DNA of 52,521 nt from JBBPYR01 sp038199755 (GTDB lineage Bacteria > Chloroflexota > Ktedonobacteria > Ktedonobacterales > Ktedonobacteraceae): positions 1 to 52,521 of the forward strand of contig JBBPYR010000031.1 of the NCBI GenBank assembly GCA_038199755.1, written 5' to 3'. Positions 17,057-25,187 of the stretch are shown here, piece by piece. Under the pieces are notes generated by a model. It did not search any database. It saw only the letters and a program-made list of their open reading frames with translations, and was not told the DNA's origin. The position numbers were made by a program, and so were the translations under genes. The first letter of the stretch is position 1, and every line of letters begins with the position of its first letter.

Positions 17057-17899
17057 CTATCGTGTCAAAAACCCAGCATCCACAGGGATTGCGCTCCCTG
17101 TAATATGTCGTGCCTCTTCGGAGGCGAGCCACAACACGACACGACTCACCTCTTCAGGAGCAATCATCCCCCGCTCAGTCAAGAGATTCATCTCGTTCAT
17201 CTTCGCGATCACCTGTTCTCGTGTTGCACTTGGTCCCGGACCACCGGCAAAATACTCGAAAAACGCTTGATTGTTGATGATTCCGGTGTCCACCGTCGTT
17301 GGACAGATGGCGTTCACGTTGATATTGTACGGAGCCAGCTCTACAGCTAAGGTTTTCACCAGGCCGAGTACACCGTGCTTGGCAGCCCCATAATGGCCTA
17401 GTCCATACAAGCCCTTAAAGCTGCTGGTTGAGCCGATGCAGATGATCTTTCCGTTTCGCTGTGCAAGCATGTGCGGAATCGCTACCTTGCAGGTGATCCA
17501 GACGCCTTTGAGATCCACACCAACCGTTTCGTCCCACTGCTCTTCGCTCAGTTCCCAGATGCGCCCAAACGAATACAGGCCAGCATTGGCGACGACGATA
17601 TCGACCGGTCCGATTTGCCTTTGGGTGAGGTCCGCGAGTTGTCGCATCGAGACCAGATCGGTCACGTCTACCTGCCGCGCTATCACCTGCCTCCCCATTG
17701 CCTCAATCTCGGTTGCGACCTGTGCTAATTCTGTAGCAGTACCCAGAGAATAGGGAACTGAGGTATATTGCCGTGGTGTATCACAGAGAACAAGGTGCGC
17801 GCCCTCGCGGGCAAAGGCGAGGGCATGAGCGCGTCCTTGCCCACGAGCAGCACCTGTCACCATGACAACCTGATCCAGGAAACGCATGTACAGACTCAT
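17057..17899 (-). CDS. SDR-family oxidoreductase, mycofactocin-coupled type
   Basis: This is a 280-residue short-chain dehydrogenase. The cofactor loop is VTGAARGQGRAHALAFAREG and the next strand ends NAGLY. The catalytic triad is Ser in CIGSTSSF and Tyr/Lys in HYGAAKHG. The long substrate loop has ICPTTVDTGIINN followed by FFEYFAGG. GARGQGRxHA and the CPTxVDTxxI loop are typical of the mycofactocin-coupled SDRs, whose bound NAD is thought to be recycled through mycofactocin. ATG 17899 overlaps the stop of the upstream methyltransferase (ATGA), so translation is coupled. No mycofactocin biosynthesis genes are visible in the window. The alcohol substrate is unknown. Confidence 0.85.
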   Translation of the reverse strand: MSLYMRFLDQVVMVTGAARGQGRAHALAFAREGAHLVLCDTPRQYTSVPYSLGTATELAQVATEIEAMGRQVIARQVDVTDLVSMRQLADLTQRQIGPVDIVVANAGLYSFGRIWELSEEQWDETVGVDLKGVWITCKVAIPHMLAQRNGKIICIGSTSSFKGLYGLGHYGAAKHGVLGLVKTLAVELAPYNINVNAICPTTVDTGIINNQAFFEYFAGGPGPSATREQVIAKMNEMNLLTERGMIAPEEVSRVVLWLASEEARHITGSAIPVDAGFLTR

Positions 17900-18522
17900 T
17901 TCTCTTCGAGCAAACGATCTACAACGAGCAAACCACCAGCCACGTCTTCGCACCAATACCGCCCAGATTCCTGCAGGTTCTCGACGCACCACTGACCCCA
18001 CCTCTCTAATTTCTCAGAGGTGAAGATCTGCTCGTGCCCATAGGGAACGGCAATAATGAGACGCTTCGAGGCCAACTGCAGGAGGTGCGTCAAGGCAACG
18101 GGCAAATCCCGTTCGCCGATGTGCTCGAGGACATGTATCGCTGTCACCGTCTCAAAGGTTCCAAGACAGTGGACGGTCTCATCTAGCAGATCTTGCATTG
18201 TGAAGACGACCTGGCGAATGCCGGTTTTGTCAGCCAGATCAGTTGAAAACGCGATGGCATCACGACTCTTATCGCATCCCATGAGCAGGGCAGTGGGTTC
18301 TCGCTCGGCCAGGAGCACCGGCAAGAAGCCGAAACTACATCCGACATCGAGCATGCTTTGACCGACGAACAGTTCGAAGATCCGATGATAGATGGCTGCA
18401 AACGGAGTAATGTACGAGACCGGCGGAGGAGGAACCAGAGGCTGCTCTATCTGTTCGCGCAGCTTGAAGAGCGTATTCAGGTGACAACTCCCCCTGCGTG
18501 AACGCCTGATTCTTACCCACAT
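17896..18522 (-). CDS. Class I SAM methyltransferase, 5' end replaced by an IS end
   Basis: The body of the protein carries SAM motif I in LDVGCSFGFLPVLLAERE, then GCDKSRDAI, then TAIHVLEHIGERDLP and a C-terminal VEDVAGGLLVVDR. Segments VPPPPVSYITPFAAIYHRIF and GRYWCEDV resemble, from memory, the MftM-type methyltransferase of mycofactocin oligosaccharide. That would fit the coupled SDR downstream. The reading frame enters from the Tn5-like IS: its first in-frame ATG near the gene (18522) lies inside the terminal repeat. The native start is not visible. No ribosome site precedes this ATG, so expression is doubtful. The gene may be a recent 5' truncation with an otherwise intact domain. Confidence 0.65.
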   Translation of the reverse strand: MWVRIRRSRRGSCHLNTLFKLREQIEQPLVPPPPVSYITPFAAIYHRIFELFVGQSMLDVGCSFGFLPVLLAEREPTALLMGCDKSRDAIAFSTDLADKTGIRQVVFTMQDLLDETVHCLGTFETVTAIHVLEHIGERDLPVALTHLLQLASKRLIIAVPYGHEQIFTSEKLERWGQWCVENLQESGRYWCEDVAGGLLVVDRLLEEK

Positions 18523-19951
18523 CTTACAATTGGAGGTGAAAAGCAAAATGAACGCCCTCAAGAAGCGTTTGCAGGTGCAGCCAGCCTTTCCAGATGGTGC
18601 GCCATCCGGGAGGGCCATCACGGTGACGGGCCAAATAGCCGCCCATGCGTGCCACCTCCGTCCAGAAGGTTCCCAGCGTCATGCTGGCAGACGAGTGACC
18701 CGAACGCTCAGCAACCACCGCCAGCATCAGCGGCTCAATGACCTGCTGGGCGGGACGTTCGGGGTCGTCGCGAGCACCCGCCCGCACCTGCAACAACCGT
18801 ACCGCCAGCGGCGACAACAGGCCCAGCAACCGCATCAGGCCGTCAACGGTTTGCAGTTGTCGTTGCTCAATACGACAGCCACTTTTGAGACATTGATGAT
18901 AGTCTTCGACCAACCAACGATGCCGATACCAGTCGACGTGCTCCCACGCCTCGTCGAGCGTCGTGGTGGGAACCGAAGTCAGCAAAAGCCATTCCAATGG
19001 CTCCTCGCCTTCAGGCGCATTTTCTTCCCAAACGCGAATACCCCACACCGTCAATGGCTCCTTGCCCGCTCGTGGCTCATTGCGCGGCGGCAAGAGCGTC
19101 AACTGACAATCATGCCAGGTGCAGCTGAGTCGAACGGGCCTTATGACCATGACGAGCAGGAACCTCGAAGGGACGGCTGTCCTGACTGGGCCACGCGCGC
19201 GCCTGCGTCAGCGAATAGGTGATGGGTTCCTCGCTCTCTTGCACGCGCCGATTCTGAGCGGCTCGCACCAGAAAGTGCGTCTGCGTCTCCTCGCAGGCTT
19301 GGAAGAACGGGAACCTATCCGCGCCACGATCACCAACATGAACCCAGACGCTTCCCGACGCAGGCGTGCCAATCGCCCGCACCTGACGCATCCAGACGTC
19401 GGTTTCGCGTTGGTCTCGCTTGCGGCGTTGATCTCGTCGTTCTCCCTCTGGCGCTGGAATGCGAACGAAGGGTTCCTGAGCCATACACCCGAGCACCTCT
19501 CGGGAGCTAGGGAGCACGGCCAGCACCGTTTGCAGAAAAAATCCGCGCCCCCGTTCGTTGCCAATTTGTCCCACGCCACTGATGGATGTCGACGATGCGA
19601 CAGATCAATAGCGGTGGTATCTTGCACCAACAGCACCACAGGAGAGGAGGTAGCTTGTTCTTTGCTCTGGTGCAAATGAGGTTGCATCAAGGCATCAAAG
19701 GTGACATCGGGCTCAGGCCACGCAAGCGATACAATGCTTTCGTCCCTTTCCAGGTCCGCATTTGAGCGGGCAGAGACCCCAACGGATTCTCTGCGCCTAT
19801 GGCTGGCCGCTTGAACCGTGCGTCTCGTGCGACGCATATCGTGCAGTTGGACTTTCCCAAAGGTTTGCTCTGCCCAGCTCTTGGGATCCAACATTTCTTG
19901 TGTCTTCATCCTTCTATTTTATCATTTTTGTAAAATGTGGGTAAGAATCAG
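18506..19951 (-). mobile_element. Tn5/IS50-like IS4-family insertion sequence
   Basis: The element is 1446 bp with 24-bp terminal inverted repeats (18506-18529 and 19928-19951) that differ at one base. The ends start CTGATTCTTACCCACAT, close to the ends of Tn5 (CTGNCTCTTATACACA). It holds one transposase gene reading leftward, broken by two frameshifts. The expected 9-bp target duplication is not seen: CGTGAACGC flanks on the left and GCCTGAAGG on the right. The element lies between the methyltransferase frame and the VOC gene region. A flank rearrangement or long residence would explain the lack of a duplication. Confidence 0.85.
18524..19909 (-). pseudogene. IS4-family (Tn5-like) transposase with two frameshifts
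   Basis: Three consecutive frames rebuild a Tn5-like transposase. The first (19909 to about 19565) has the DNA-binding N-terminus WAEQTFGKVQLHDMRRTRR and the first catalytic Asp in VQDTTAIDL. The second (to about 19135) has QIGNERGRGFFLQTVLAV and the second Asp in VGDRGADRF. The third (to 18524) has the YREK signature with the catalytic Glu in WYRHRWLVEDYHQCLK. The frame changes once near 19565-19580 and back near 19130-19145, so all DDE residues exist but in no single frame. The start ATG 19909 follows AGAAGG. It is inactive unless these are sequencing errors; a programmed shift at two sites is unlikely. Confidence 0.85.
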
Positions 19952-20023
19952 GCCTGAAGGCGTGAGGGTCCCCTGCGACAACGTGCCATGGAAAGAACAG
20001 AAGCTACCTGTTGAAGGGAGCTA

Positions 20024-20386
20024 TTAAATCTCCTGGATAAACTCTATCCTGTTCCCAAACGGGTCACGTATCTCGAAGCGGGCAAATCCTGGCAAGGGCA
20101 CCGCGTCGAGCACCTCAATGCCGTTTTCTTGTAGCCGTTGCTGCCAGGCTGCCGCGTCAGAAACCTGATAGGCTAGGTGCGCCTTCGTGCTCATGCGCTC
20201 GACGCCATCTTCAGTGCCGACATGGACCTGTCGATCCCCCACCTGGAGCCAGAAGCCGCCGCGCCCCTGTAACGCTTCCGGTTTGGCGATCTCTGCTAGT
20301 CCGAGCAGGTGGCAGTAGAATTGCCGTCCCTGCTCCTCGGCTCCTCGGGGAATGGTGATCTGCGCGTGATGTAAACCAAGAATCAT
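20024..20386 (-). CDS. VOC-fold (glyoxalase/bleomycin-resistance-like) protein
   Basis: The 120-residue product has one vicinal-oxygen-chelate domain made of two beta-alpha-beta-beta-beta modules. Module one runs from GLHHAQITIPRGAEEQGRQF. Module two starts at AHLAYQVSD and ends FEIRDPFGNRIEFIQ, the usual C-terminal signature with the metal-binding Glu. The His of HHAQI and this Glu fit a metal site. Single-domain members include lyases, dioxygenases and antibiotic-binding proteins, so function is open. The start is ATG 20386. The stop of the upstream thioesterase is 11 bp away, suggesting one minus-strand transcript with smpB. Confidence 0.8.
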   Translation of the reverse strand: MILGLHHAQITIPRGAEEQGRQFYCHLLGLAEIAKPEALQGRGGFWLQVGDRQVHVGTEDGVERMSTKAHLAYQVSDAAAWQQRLQENGIEVLDAVPLPGFARFEIRDPFGNRIEFIQEI

Positions 20387-20397
20387 CGTCGTTCGCT

Positions 20398-20856
20398 CTA
20401 TTCTGCTTGTGGAGGTACATGCTTAGAAGACGAAATATGGAACGTTCCCATTACCCGCGCAATCGGCAGCTTTTCCTCCCCGTTGATATTGTAAATCGTA
20501 GACTCTAGCACAGCGATAGTGCGACCACGCTGAATAAAATGCGCCTCCGCGATCAATTCGCCCGAACGTACTGGTCGCAGATAGTTGATTTTTGCTTCGA
20601 TAGTGCTAAAGCGCGTGTGGGGGGGCACCACAGATATAATCGCTATCGACATCGCTGTATCGGCAAGCGTGAAGATGACACCACCATGCACGATCTGCTG
20701 GGGGTGCATGAGGCGCATATCCACCTGAATGCGTACCTCGCCCACCCCCTCCTCTAACTTTTCCACCTGCATTCCAATCAAATGACCATAGCCAGAGCTA
20801 TTGATACTCTTGCGTACAGCCTCTAACGCCCTACTAAGATCCTCGGATTGGCTCAT
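20398..20856 (-). CDS. PaaI-family hotdog thioesterase
   Basis: The 152-residue product has the hotdog fold typical of PaaI/YbgC-type acyl-CoA thioesterases. The conserved active-site segment VHGGVIFTLADTAMSIA is at residues 55-71. The following strand TIEAKINYLRPV matches the usual KINFLRP pattern. These tetrameric enzymes hydrolyse (hydroxyphenyl)acetyl-CoA or similar thioesters. I chose ATG 20856, where GGAAGG lies upstream, because upstream in-frame sequence overlaps smpB. The start is 11 bp after the smpB stop, giving an smpB-thioesterase-VOC run. The exact substrate is not defined. Confidence 0.82.
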   Translation of the reverse strand: MSQSEDLSRALEAVRKSINSSGYGHLIGMQVEKLEEGVGEVRIQVDMRLMHPQQIVHGGVIFTLADTAMSIAIISVVPPHTRFSTIEAKINYLRPVRSGELIAEAHFIQRGRTIAVLESTIYNINGEEKLPIARVMGTFHISSSKHVPPQAE

Positions 20857-20866
20857 ATAGTAGTTG

Positions 20867-21367
20867 CTACCTTCCACGAACAATACGCTCAATTTCGCGT
20901 TTCGACTCGCGCTCAGCAATCGCATCGCGCTTGTCATATTCCTTTCTACCGCGACACAGGCCAAGCTCAATCTTTGCCTTGCCACCTTTAAGATACAAGC
21001 GTAACGGAACCAGTGTCAAACCCTTTGCCTGCACGCGATTCAAAAGCATTTGGATCTCGCGTTTGTGCAATAACAGTTTGCGGTTACGCAGCGGATCATG
21101 GTTGTTGAAGTTGCCATGCTCATAGGTCGCGATATGTGCATTCTCCAGCCATAATTCGCCATTGCGTGGCATGGCGTATGCACCACGTAACTGCACCTTA
21201 CCCTCGCGAATAGATTTTATCTCCGTGCCCAGCAGGGAAATGCCTGCCTCTACCTTGCGCTCCACCGTATAGTCATGATACGCTTGTCGATTGACCGTAA
21301 TTACCTTAATCGGTACATGCGACGCCGCATCGTCCGTCTTCGCTTTCTTTTCTGCTTCCTTTACCAT
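20867..21367 (-). CDS. smpB: SsrA-binding protein
   Basis: SmpB binds tmRNA and brings it to stalled ribosomes for trans-translation. The 166-residue product has the OB-fold signature NRQAYHDYTVERKVEAGISL, then GTEIKSIREGKVQLRGAYA and YEHGNFNNHDPLRNRKLLLHK. The basic C-terminal tail is GLCRGRKEYDKRDAIAERESKREIERI, as in all family members. Length is normal. ATG 21367 has AAGGAG upstream; an earlier in-frame start would add 23 unconserved residues. No tmRNA gene was recognised beside it, although ssrA is often adjacent. Confidence 0.95.
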   Translation of the reverse strand: MVKEAEKKAKTDDAASHVPIKVITVNRQAYHDYTVERKVEAGISLLGTEIKSIREGKVQLRGAYAMPRNGELWLENAHIATYEHGNFNNHDPLRNRKLLLHKREIQMLLNRVQAKGLTLVPLRLYLKGGKAKIELGLCRGRKEYDKRDAIAERESKREIERIVRGR

Positions 21368-21481
21368 CTGAAGCACACTCCTTCTCTTTCCAAGGACGTA
21401 CATCTGCCGCTCTCTAAGCCGCAGGAACTCTACCAATAGGTAGGATTATTGGGAAACTCGTTCCCGTATCTTCTTCACAAA

Positions 21482-21535
21482 AACAACTGAAACAATTGAA
21501 ACAAGTGTAACAATTGAAACAACTGTAACATGTGG
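21482..21535. repeat. Six tandem 9-bp units (AACAAYTGW-like)
   Basis: Consecutive units are AACAACTGA, AACAATTGA, AACAAGTGT, AACAATTGA, AACAACTGT and the diverged AACATGTGG. Each has a CAANTG or CATGTG core. The array lies between smpB and the MMPL gene, about 130 bp before the latter. Confidence 0.8.
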
Positions 21536-21664
21536 CCTATGATAATAGTAGACACACTATACAACACGCGAAAAGAGGCGTCGAGAAAGCTGCAAGAATT
21601 ACCCCTCGTTGTGTGGGCAAACGTCACTATATCATAAAATGTTTCACCATAGAAAGGCCATATC

Positions 21665-24019
21665 ATGTTCTACCGTCTGGGCAAGCTTGCTACCCGCTAT
21701 CGCTGGTTGATTGTGGGTCTGTGGATGGTTGCCGCTCTCATCGCGCTCCCCTTCGCGCCCCAGGCCAGCCAAGTGTTGCGCTCCGGTGGCTTTACTAGCC
21801 CGGATGCCGAGTCACAGCGTGCCATCGACCTGCTCGTACAAAAATTGCACTTCAAAACCACCATCGTACAAATTATCTTTACCAGTCAACGCTACAGTGC
21901 CGACGACCCGCGATTTTATGCGCAGACCCAGCAGGCACTCGCCAACCTGCGTACATGGCCTGAAGTCGCCCAAATCGTCTCTTACACCGATAATCCACGT
22001 CAGGTTTCTATAGATCGCCATGCCGTCTACATCAATGTCCTGCTCACAGCCGACGCTGATAACGCGCCCAAATCGCTGCCAGAACTAGAGCACCGCCTCC
22101 AAAAAGTGCCAGATTTACAGGCGAGCGTCGGCGGTGGCCCCGTCTTCTACGAAGACATTCAAACGGTGAGTGAAAACGACCTGCGTCGCGCCGAAATATT
22201 AGCTTTTCCCTTTGCCATTATCGCGCTGCTGCTCGTATTTCGCTCCGTCATCGCTGCTATGTTACCCGCACTTGTCGGGGGTTGTGCCGTTGTCATTGCA
22301 TTAGCACTCATCTTTGGTCTAGGCCATCTCACCGACCTGTCAATCTTCGTCTTGAATATCACAACCCTCTTCGGTCTCGGTCTCGGTGTAGACTACTCGC
22401 TCTTCATCGTCAGTCGTTTCCGCGAAGAGATTGCTCATGGCCGCTCCATCGATGAAGCCGTGGTGCTCACTGTGGCGACTGCGGGCCGCGCCGTGGCCTT
22501 CTCCGGCTTGACCGTTTCTATCGGGTTGCTCGGACTCACCTTCTTCCGCATCAACATGTTGCGCTCTGTTGGCATCGGTGGCGTGATCGTCGTGCTGCTG
22601 GCTGTGCTGGCGGCAATCACGCTGCTACCTGCCATGCTCGCCATCATTGGGCTCAAGGTGAACGCCCTGCCAGTCCGTCTGCGTGCCTTCTGGAAACGCT
22701 CTCGCCCGGCTGAACTTGCTGGTACACCGGGAATGCTTGCAACAACAGAGATACATCATGGTTTCTGGTATCAGCTATCACACTTTGTGATGCGTTATCC
22801 CGTGCGTGTCTTAGTCCCAGTGCTACTCTTGTTGCTTGGTTTTGGCTCTCCCTTTCTGGGTGTGCGCTTTTCCGCGCCCGATGCCTCCATCTTGCCCAAG
22901 AATGTGCCATCGCGTCAGGCCTTCGATCTACTCGCCAGTCGCTTCAATGATCGCGAAACAACGCCCATTGTGCTGGCCGTGCAGACTCCTGGCAACGTGC
23001 TGACACCACAAAATATCAACAACCTCTATACCTATGTGCAGCGTATTCAGGCTGATCCCCGTGTGCAGCGTGTCGATAGCATCGTAAGTGCAGACCCGCG
23101 CTTCACGCTCGATCAATACCAGTTGCTTTACACACACCCACAACTGATTGCTGATCCCTATCTAGCCGCCTTCCTGAAGTCCTCGGTAGCGGGCAATACA
23201 ACGCTCATCGAGGTTGTCAGCAAATATGGCATGCTTGATACACGCTCACAAACCTTAGTTGAGGAGATCAGGAACACCAATCCCGGCAACGGTATCACAG
23301 TACTCGTTGATGGCGGTACGGCAGGCGATATCGATTATGTCAACTCGCTATATAGCGACTTCCCGCTGGCCGTGCTCATCGTTGCCATCACCACCTACAT
23401 CCTGCTGCTGCTGCTGTTCCGCTCAGTCGTTCTGCCGCTCAAAGCCATCATCATGAACACGCTATCAATCATGGCGAGTTACGGTGCGCTTGTCGTCATC
23501 TTCCAGAATGGCTTTCTACACCAGCTACTCGGTTTTACCCCACTTGGCTTCGTTGAGGCTACCAGCCCCATCTTACTCTTTTGCTCGCTTTTCGGCCTAT
23601 CGATGGACTACGAAGTTTTCTTGCTCTCGCGGGTACAAGAAGCTTTCTGGCAGACGGGTGACAACACTCGAGCCGTGGCTATCGGCTTGCAGAGGAGTGG
23701 TGGCATCATTACCAGCGCGGCAGTCATCGTCGTTGTCGTCAGCCTGTGTTTTGCCACCGCCGATGTCATTCTGGTCAAGGCTCTTGGCTTGGGCATGGCT
23801 CTGGCCGTGGTGCTCGATGCAACCCTTGTCCGTGGCCTGCTGGTTCCTGCAACCATGCGTCTGCTCGGCGACTGGAACTGGTGGCTGCCCTTTGTCGGCG
23901 TCCAACGCCATCCTCCCGCCTTAGCCGAATACATGGTTTCCGAAGAGCCATTACCCCCAGATGACCTGGAGCGCGAAAACGAAGCTCCGAGCGATCTTAG
24001 TGCCGGAAGGAAGCAATAA
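21665..24019 (+). CDS. MMPL/RND-family transporter
   Basis: The 784-residue protein has the two-repeat RND layout of MMPL proteins: one helix, an outside loop of about 150 residues, five helices, then the same again. The first helical block carries GLGVDYSLFIVSRFREE, the family signature with the proton-relay Asp-Tyr pair. The second carries FGLSMDYEVFLLSRVQE. Relatives export lipids or small hydrophobic molecules in Actinobacteria, but cargo is unknown here. ATG 21665 follows AGAAAGG. The stop is one base before the lipoprotein ATG, so the two form an operon. Confidence 0.9.
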   Translation: MFYRLGKLATRYRWLIVGLWMVAALIALPFAPQASQVLRSGGFTSPDAESQRAIDLLVQKLHFKTTIVQIIFTSQRYSADDPRFYAQTQQALANLRTWPEVAQIVSYTDNPRQVSIDRHAVYINVLLTADADNAPKSLPELEHRLQKVPDLQASVGGGPVFYEDIQTVSENDLRRAEILAFPFAIIALLLVFRSVIAAMLPALVGGCAVVIALALIFGLGHLTDLSIFVLNITTLFGLGLGVDYSLFIVSRFREEIAHGRSIDEAVVLTVATAGRAVAFSGLTVSIGLLGLTFFRINMLRSVGIGGVIVVLLAVLAAITLLPAMLAIIGLKVNALPVRLRAFWKRSRPAELAGTPGMLATTEIHHGFWYQLSHFVMRYPVRVLVPVLLLLLGFGSPFLGVRFSAPDASILPKNVPSRQAFDLLASRFNDRETTPIVLAVQTPGNVLTPQNINNLYTYVQRIQADPRVQRVDSIVSADPRFTLDQYQLLYTHPQLIADPYLAAFLKSSVAGNTTLIEVVSKYGMLDTRSQTLVEEIRNTNPGNGITVLVDGGTAGDIDYVNSLYSDFPLAVLIVAITTYILLLLLFRSVVLPLKAIIMNTLSIMASYGALVVIFQNGFLHQLLGFTPLGFVEATSPILLFCSLFGLSMDYEVFLLSRVQEAFWQTGDNTRAVAIGLQRSGGIITSAAVIVVVVSLCFATADVILVKALGLGMALAVVLDATLVRGLLVPATMRLLGDWNWWLPFVGVQRHPPALAEYMVSEEPLPPDDLERENEAPSDLSAGRKQ

Positions 24020-24020
24020 C

Positions 24021-25145
24021 ATGCGTAACTTGCCCAAAATAACAATCTCTTTAATAGTTCCTGCTCTCTTGAGCATCGTGCTCCTGCTCATTCTCTCATC
24101 TTGTTCGTTCCCTGGTGTGGTCTCTTCAACGGCACAGCTACCATCTGCGAGCAAAACGCCGCAGGCAGCAGCTCTGCCGCCTGTGCGCTTTCCGCAGGAT
24201 GAGGCCGCGCACAACGACCTCACCGAGTGGTGGTACTATACCGGCCACTTCAATGCTAGCGTAGCAAATGGTAAAACGCATGTCTATGGTTTCGAGTTGG
24301 TCATATTCCAGGCACTACGTAGCGATCTCCCTCCGGTCTATGCCGCCCATTTTGCTATCAGTGATGTGACACGCGGCGAATTTCACTTTGACCAGCGGCG
24401 TGTCATCGAACCAAACGTCGTTATTCCTAATGGCACCTCGACGAAAGGCATCGCGGTTGCCGTTGGCGATTGGTCTATTCAGGGCTTGAATGGTCTGGAT
24501 CATCTGGTCGCCAGCATGCAGAACTATACCATCCACCTCAACCTGCAAGGGTTGAAGCCTCCCACACTCCATAATGGCAATGGCTTGATTACCTATGGTC
24601 TCGGCGGTTTCTCCTATTACTACTCGCGTACCCGCATGGCTGTTTCGGGCACTGTGCTTGATCACAATCAATCCCTTCAGGTGACAGGCCAGGCATGGAT
24701 GGATCACCAGTGGGGAAACTTCCTCTCGCTCGGCGGTGGCGGCTGGGATTGGTACAGCGTGCAACTGAATAACAATACGGAAATGATGCTTTACTTCATT
24801 CGTGATGCCTCCGGCAAGGTCATCTCTACCTACGTTGGCTACATCGATGCCAATGCCAACGATCACCTGCTGCCTGCGCAATCTATAAGTAGTACCGTGC
24901 TTGACCATTGGAAAAGTCCTACAACCGGGGCCAACTATCCCTCCGGTTGGCGGCTCACGATCAATGATCCGCTCCTACAAGCAACACTCACCATTACGCC
25001 CCAACTCAAAGATCAGGAACTGACAGCCTATCAGTCTACTGGCAACAGCTATTGGGAAGGGGCCGTCAGTATCGATGGACAAAGTGCCGGAAAGCCTATT
25101 CAGGGCGAGGGCTACATCGAACTGACTGGCTATGCACATGGGTAA
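24021..25145 (+). CDS. Secreted lipoprotein of the CrtC/AttH lipocalin-like family
   Basis: The 374-residue product begins with a lipoprotein signal peptide whose lipobox is LILSSC (Cys near residue 27). A Ser/Ala linker follows. The mature domain shows the two-lobed AttH/CrtC pattern: DLTEWWYYTGHFNA, YGFELVIFQALRSD, YYYSRTRMAVSGTV, GQAWMDHQWGN and GWDWYSVQLNN. Family members include carotenoid hydratases and uncharacterised predicted secreted hydrolases. The WWYYTGH and DHQWG motifs put it in the latter group. ATG 24021 follows GGAAGGAAG; an in-frame start inside the MMPL gene lacks a signal peptide. It ends at a strong terminator. A partnership with the MMPL exporter is inferred from the operon. 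Confidence 0.85.
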   Translation: MRNLPKITISLIVPALLSIVLLLILSSCSFPGVVSSTAQLPSASKTPQAAALPPVRFPQDEAAHNDLTEWWYYTGHFNASVANGKTHVYGFELVIFQALRSDLPPVYAAHFAISDVTRGEFHFDQRRVIEPNVVIPNGTSTKGIAVAVGDWSIQGLNGLDHLVASMQNYTIHLNLQGLKPPTLHNGNGLITYGLGGFSYYYSRTRMAVSGTVLDHNQSLQVTGQAWMDHQWGNFLSLGGGGWDWYSVQLNNNTEMMLYFIRDASGKVISTYVGYIDANANDHLLPAQSISSTVLDHWKSPTTGANYPSGWRLTINDPLLQATLTITPQLKDQELTAYQSTGNSYWEGAVSIDGQSAGKPIQGEGYIELTGYAHG

Positions 25146-25152
25146 TGGAAGA

Positions 25153-25187
25153 GAGGAAACGGCACCACGCGCCGTTTCCTCGTTTTT
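25153..25187 (+). terminator. Intrinsic terminator of the MMPL-lipoprotein operon
   Basis: A perfect 11-bp stem (GAGGAAACGGC / GCCGTTTCCTC, 25153-25163 and 25171-25181), a 7-nt loop, then GTTTTT. It lies just past the stop and directly beside the end of the convergent phoD-like gene. Confidence 0.92.

Noticed and set aside
16880..17350. Plus-strand frame of 156 codons
   Set aside because: Most of it is antisense to the SDR gene, which has clear family motifs; the product has no recognisable pattern.
18530..19222. Plus-strand frame of 230 codons inside the IS
   Set aside because: It is antisense to the transposase and carries no domain; the IS-family motifs are on the minus strand.
18497..19960. 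9-bp target duplication of the Tn5-like element
   Set aside because: The left CGTGAACGC and right GCCTGAAGG do not match, even allowing for one or two shifts of the boundary.
21482..21535. CRISPR array
   Set aside because: Units are 9 bp with no unique spacers between them; there are no cas genes in the window.
20867..21664. Possible tmRNA (ssrA) next to smpB
   Set aside because: I searched for a tRNA-like 3' end and an ANDxxxALAA-type tag frame near smpB and saw neither.
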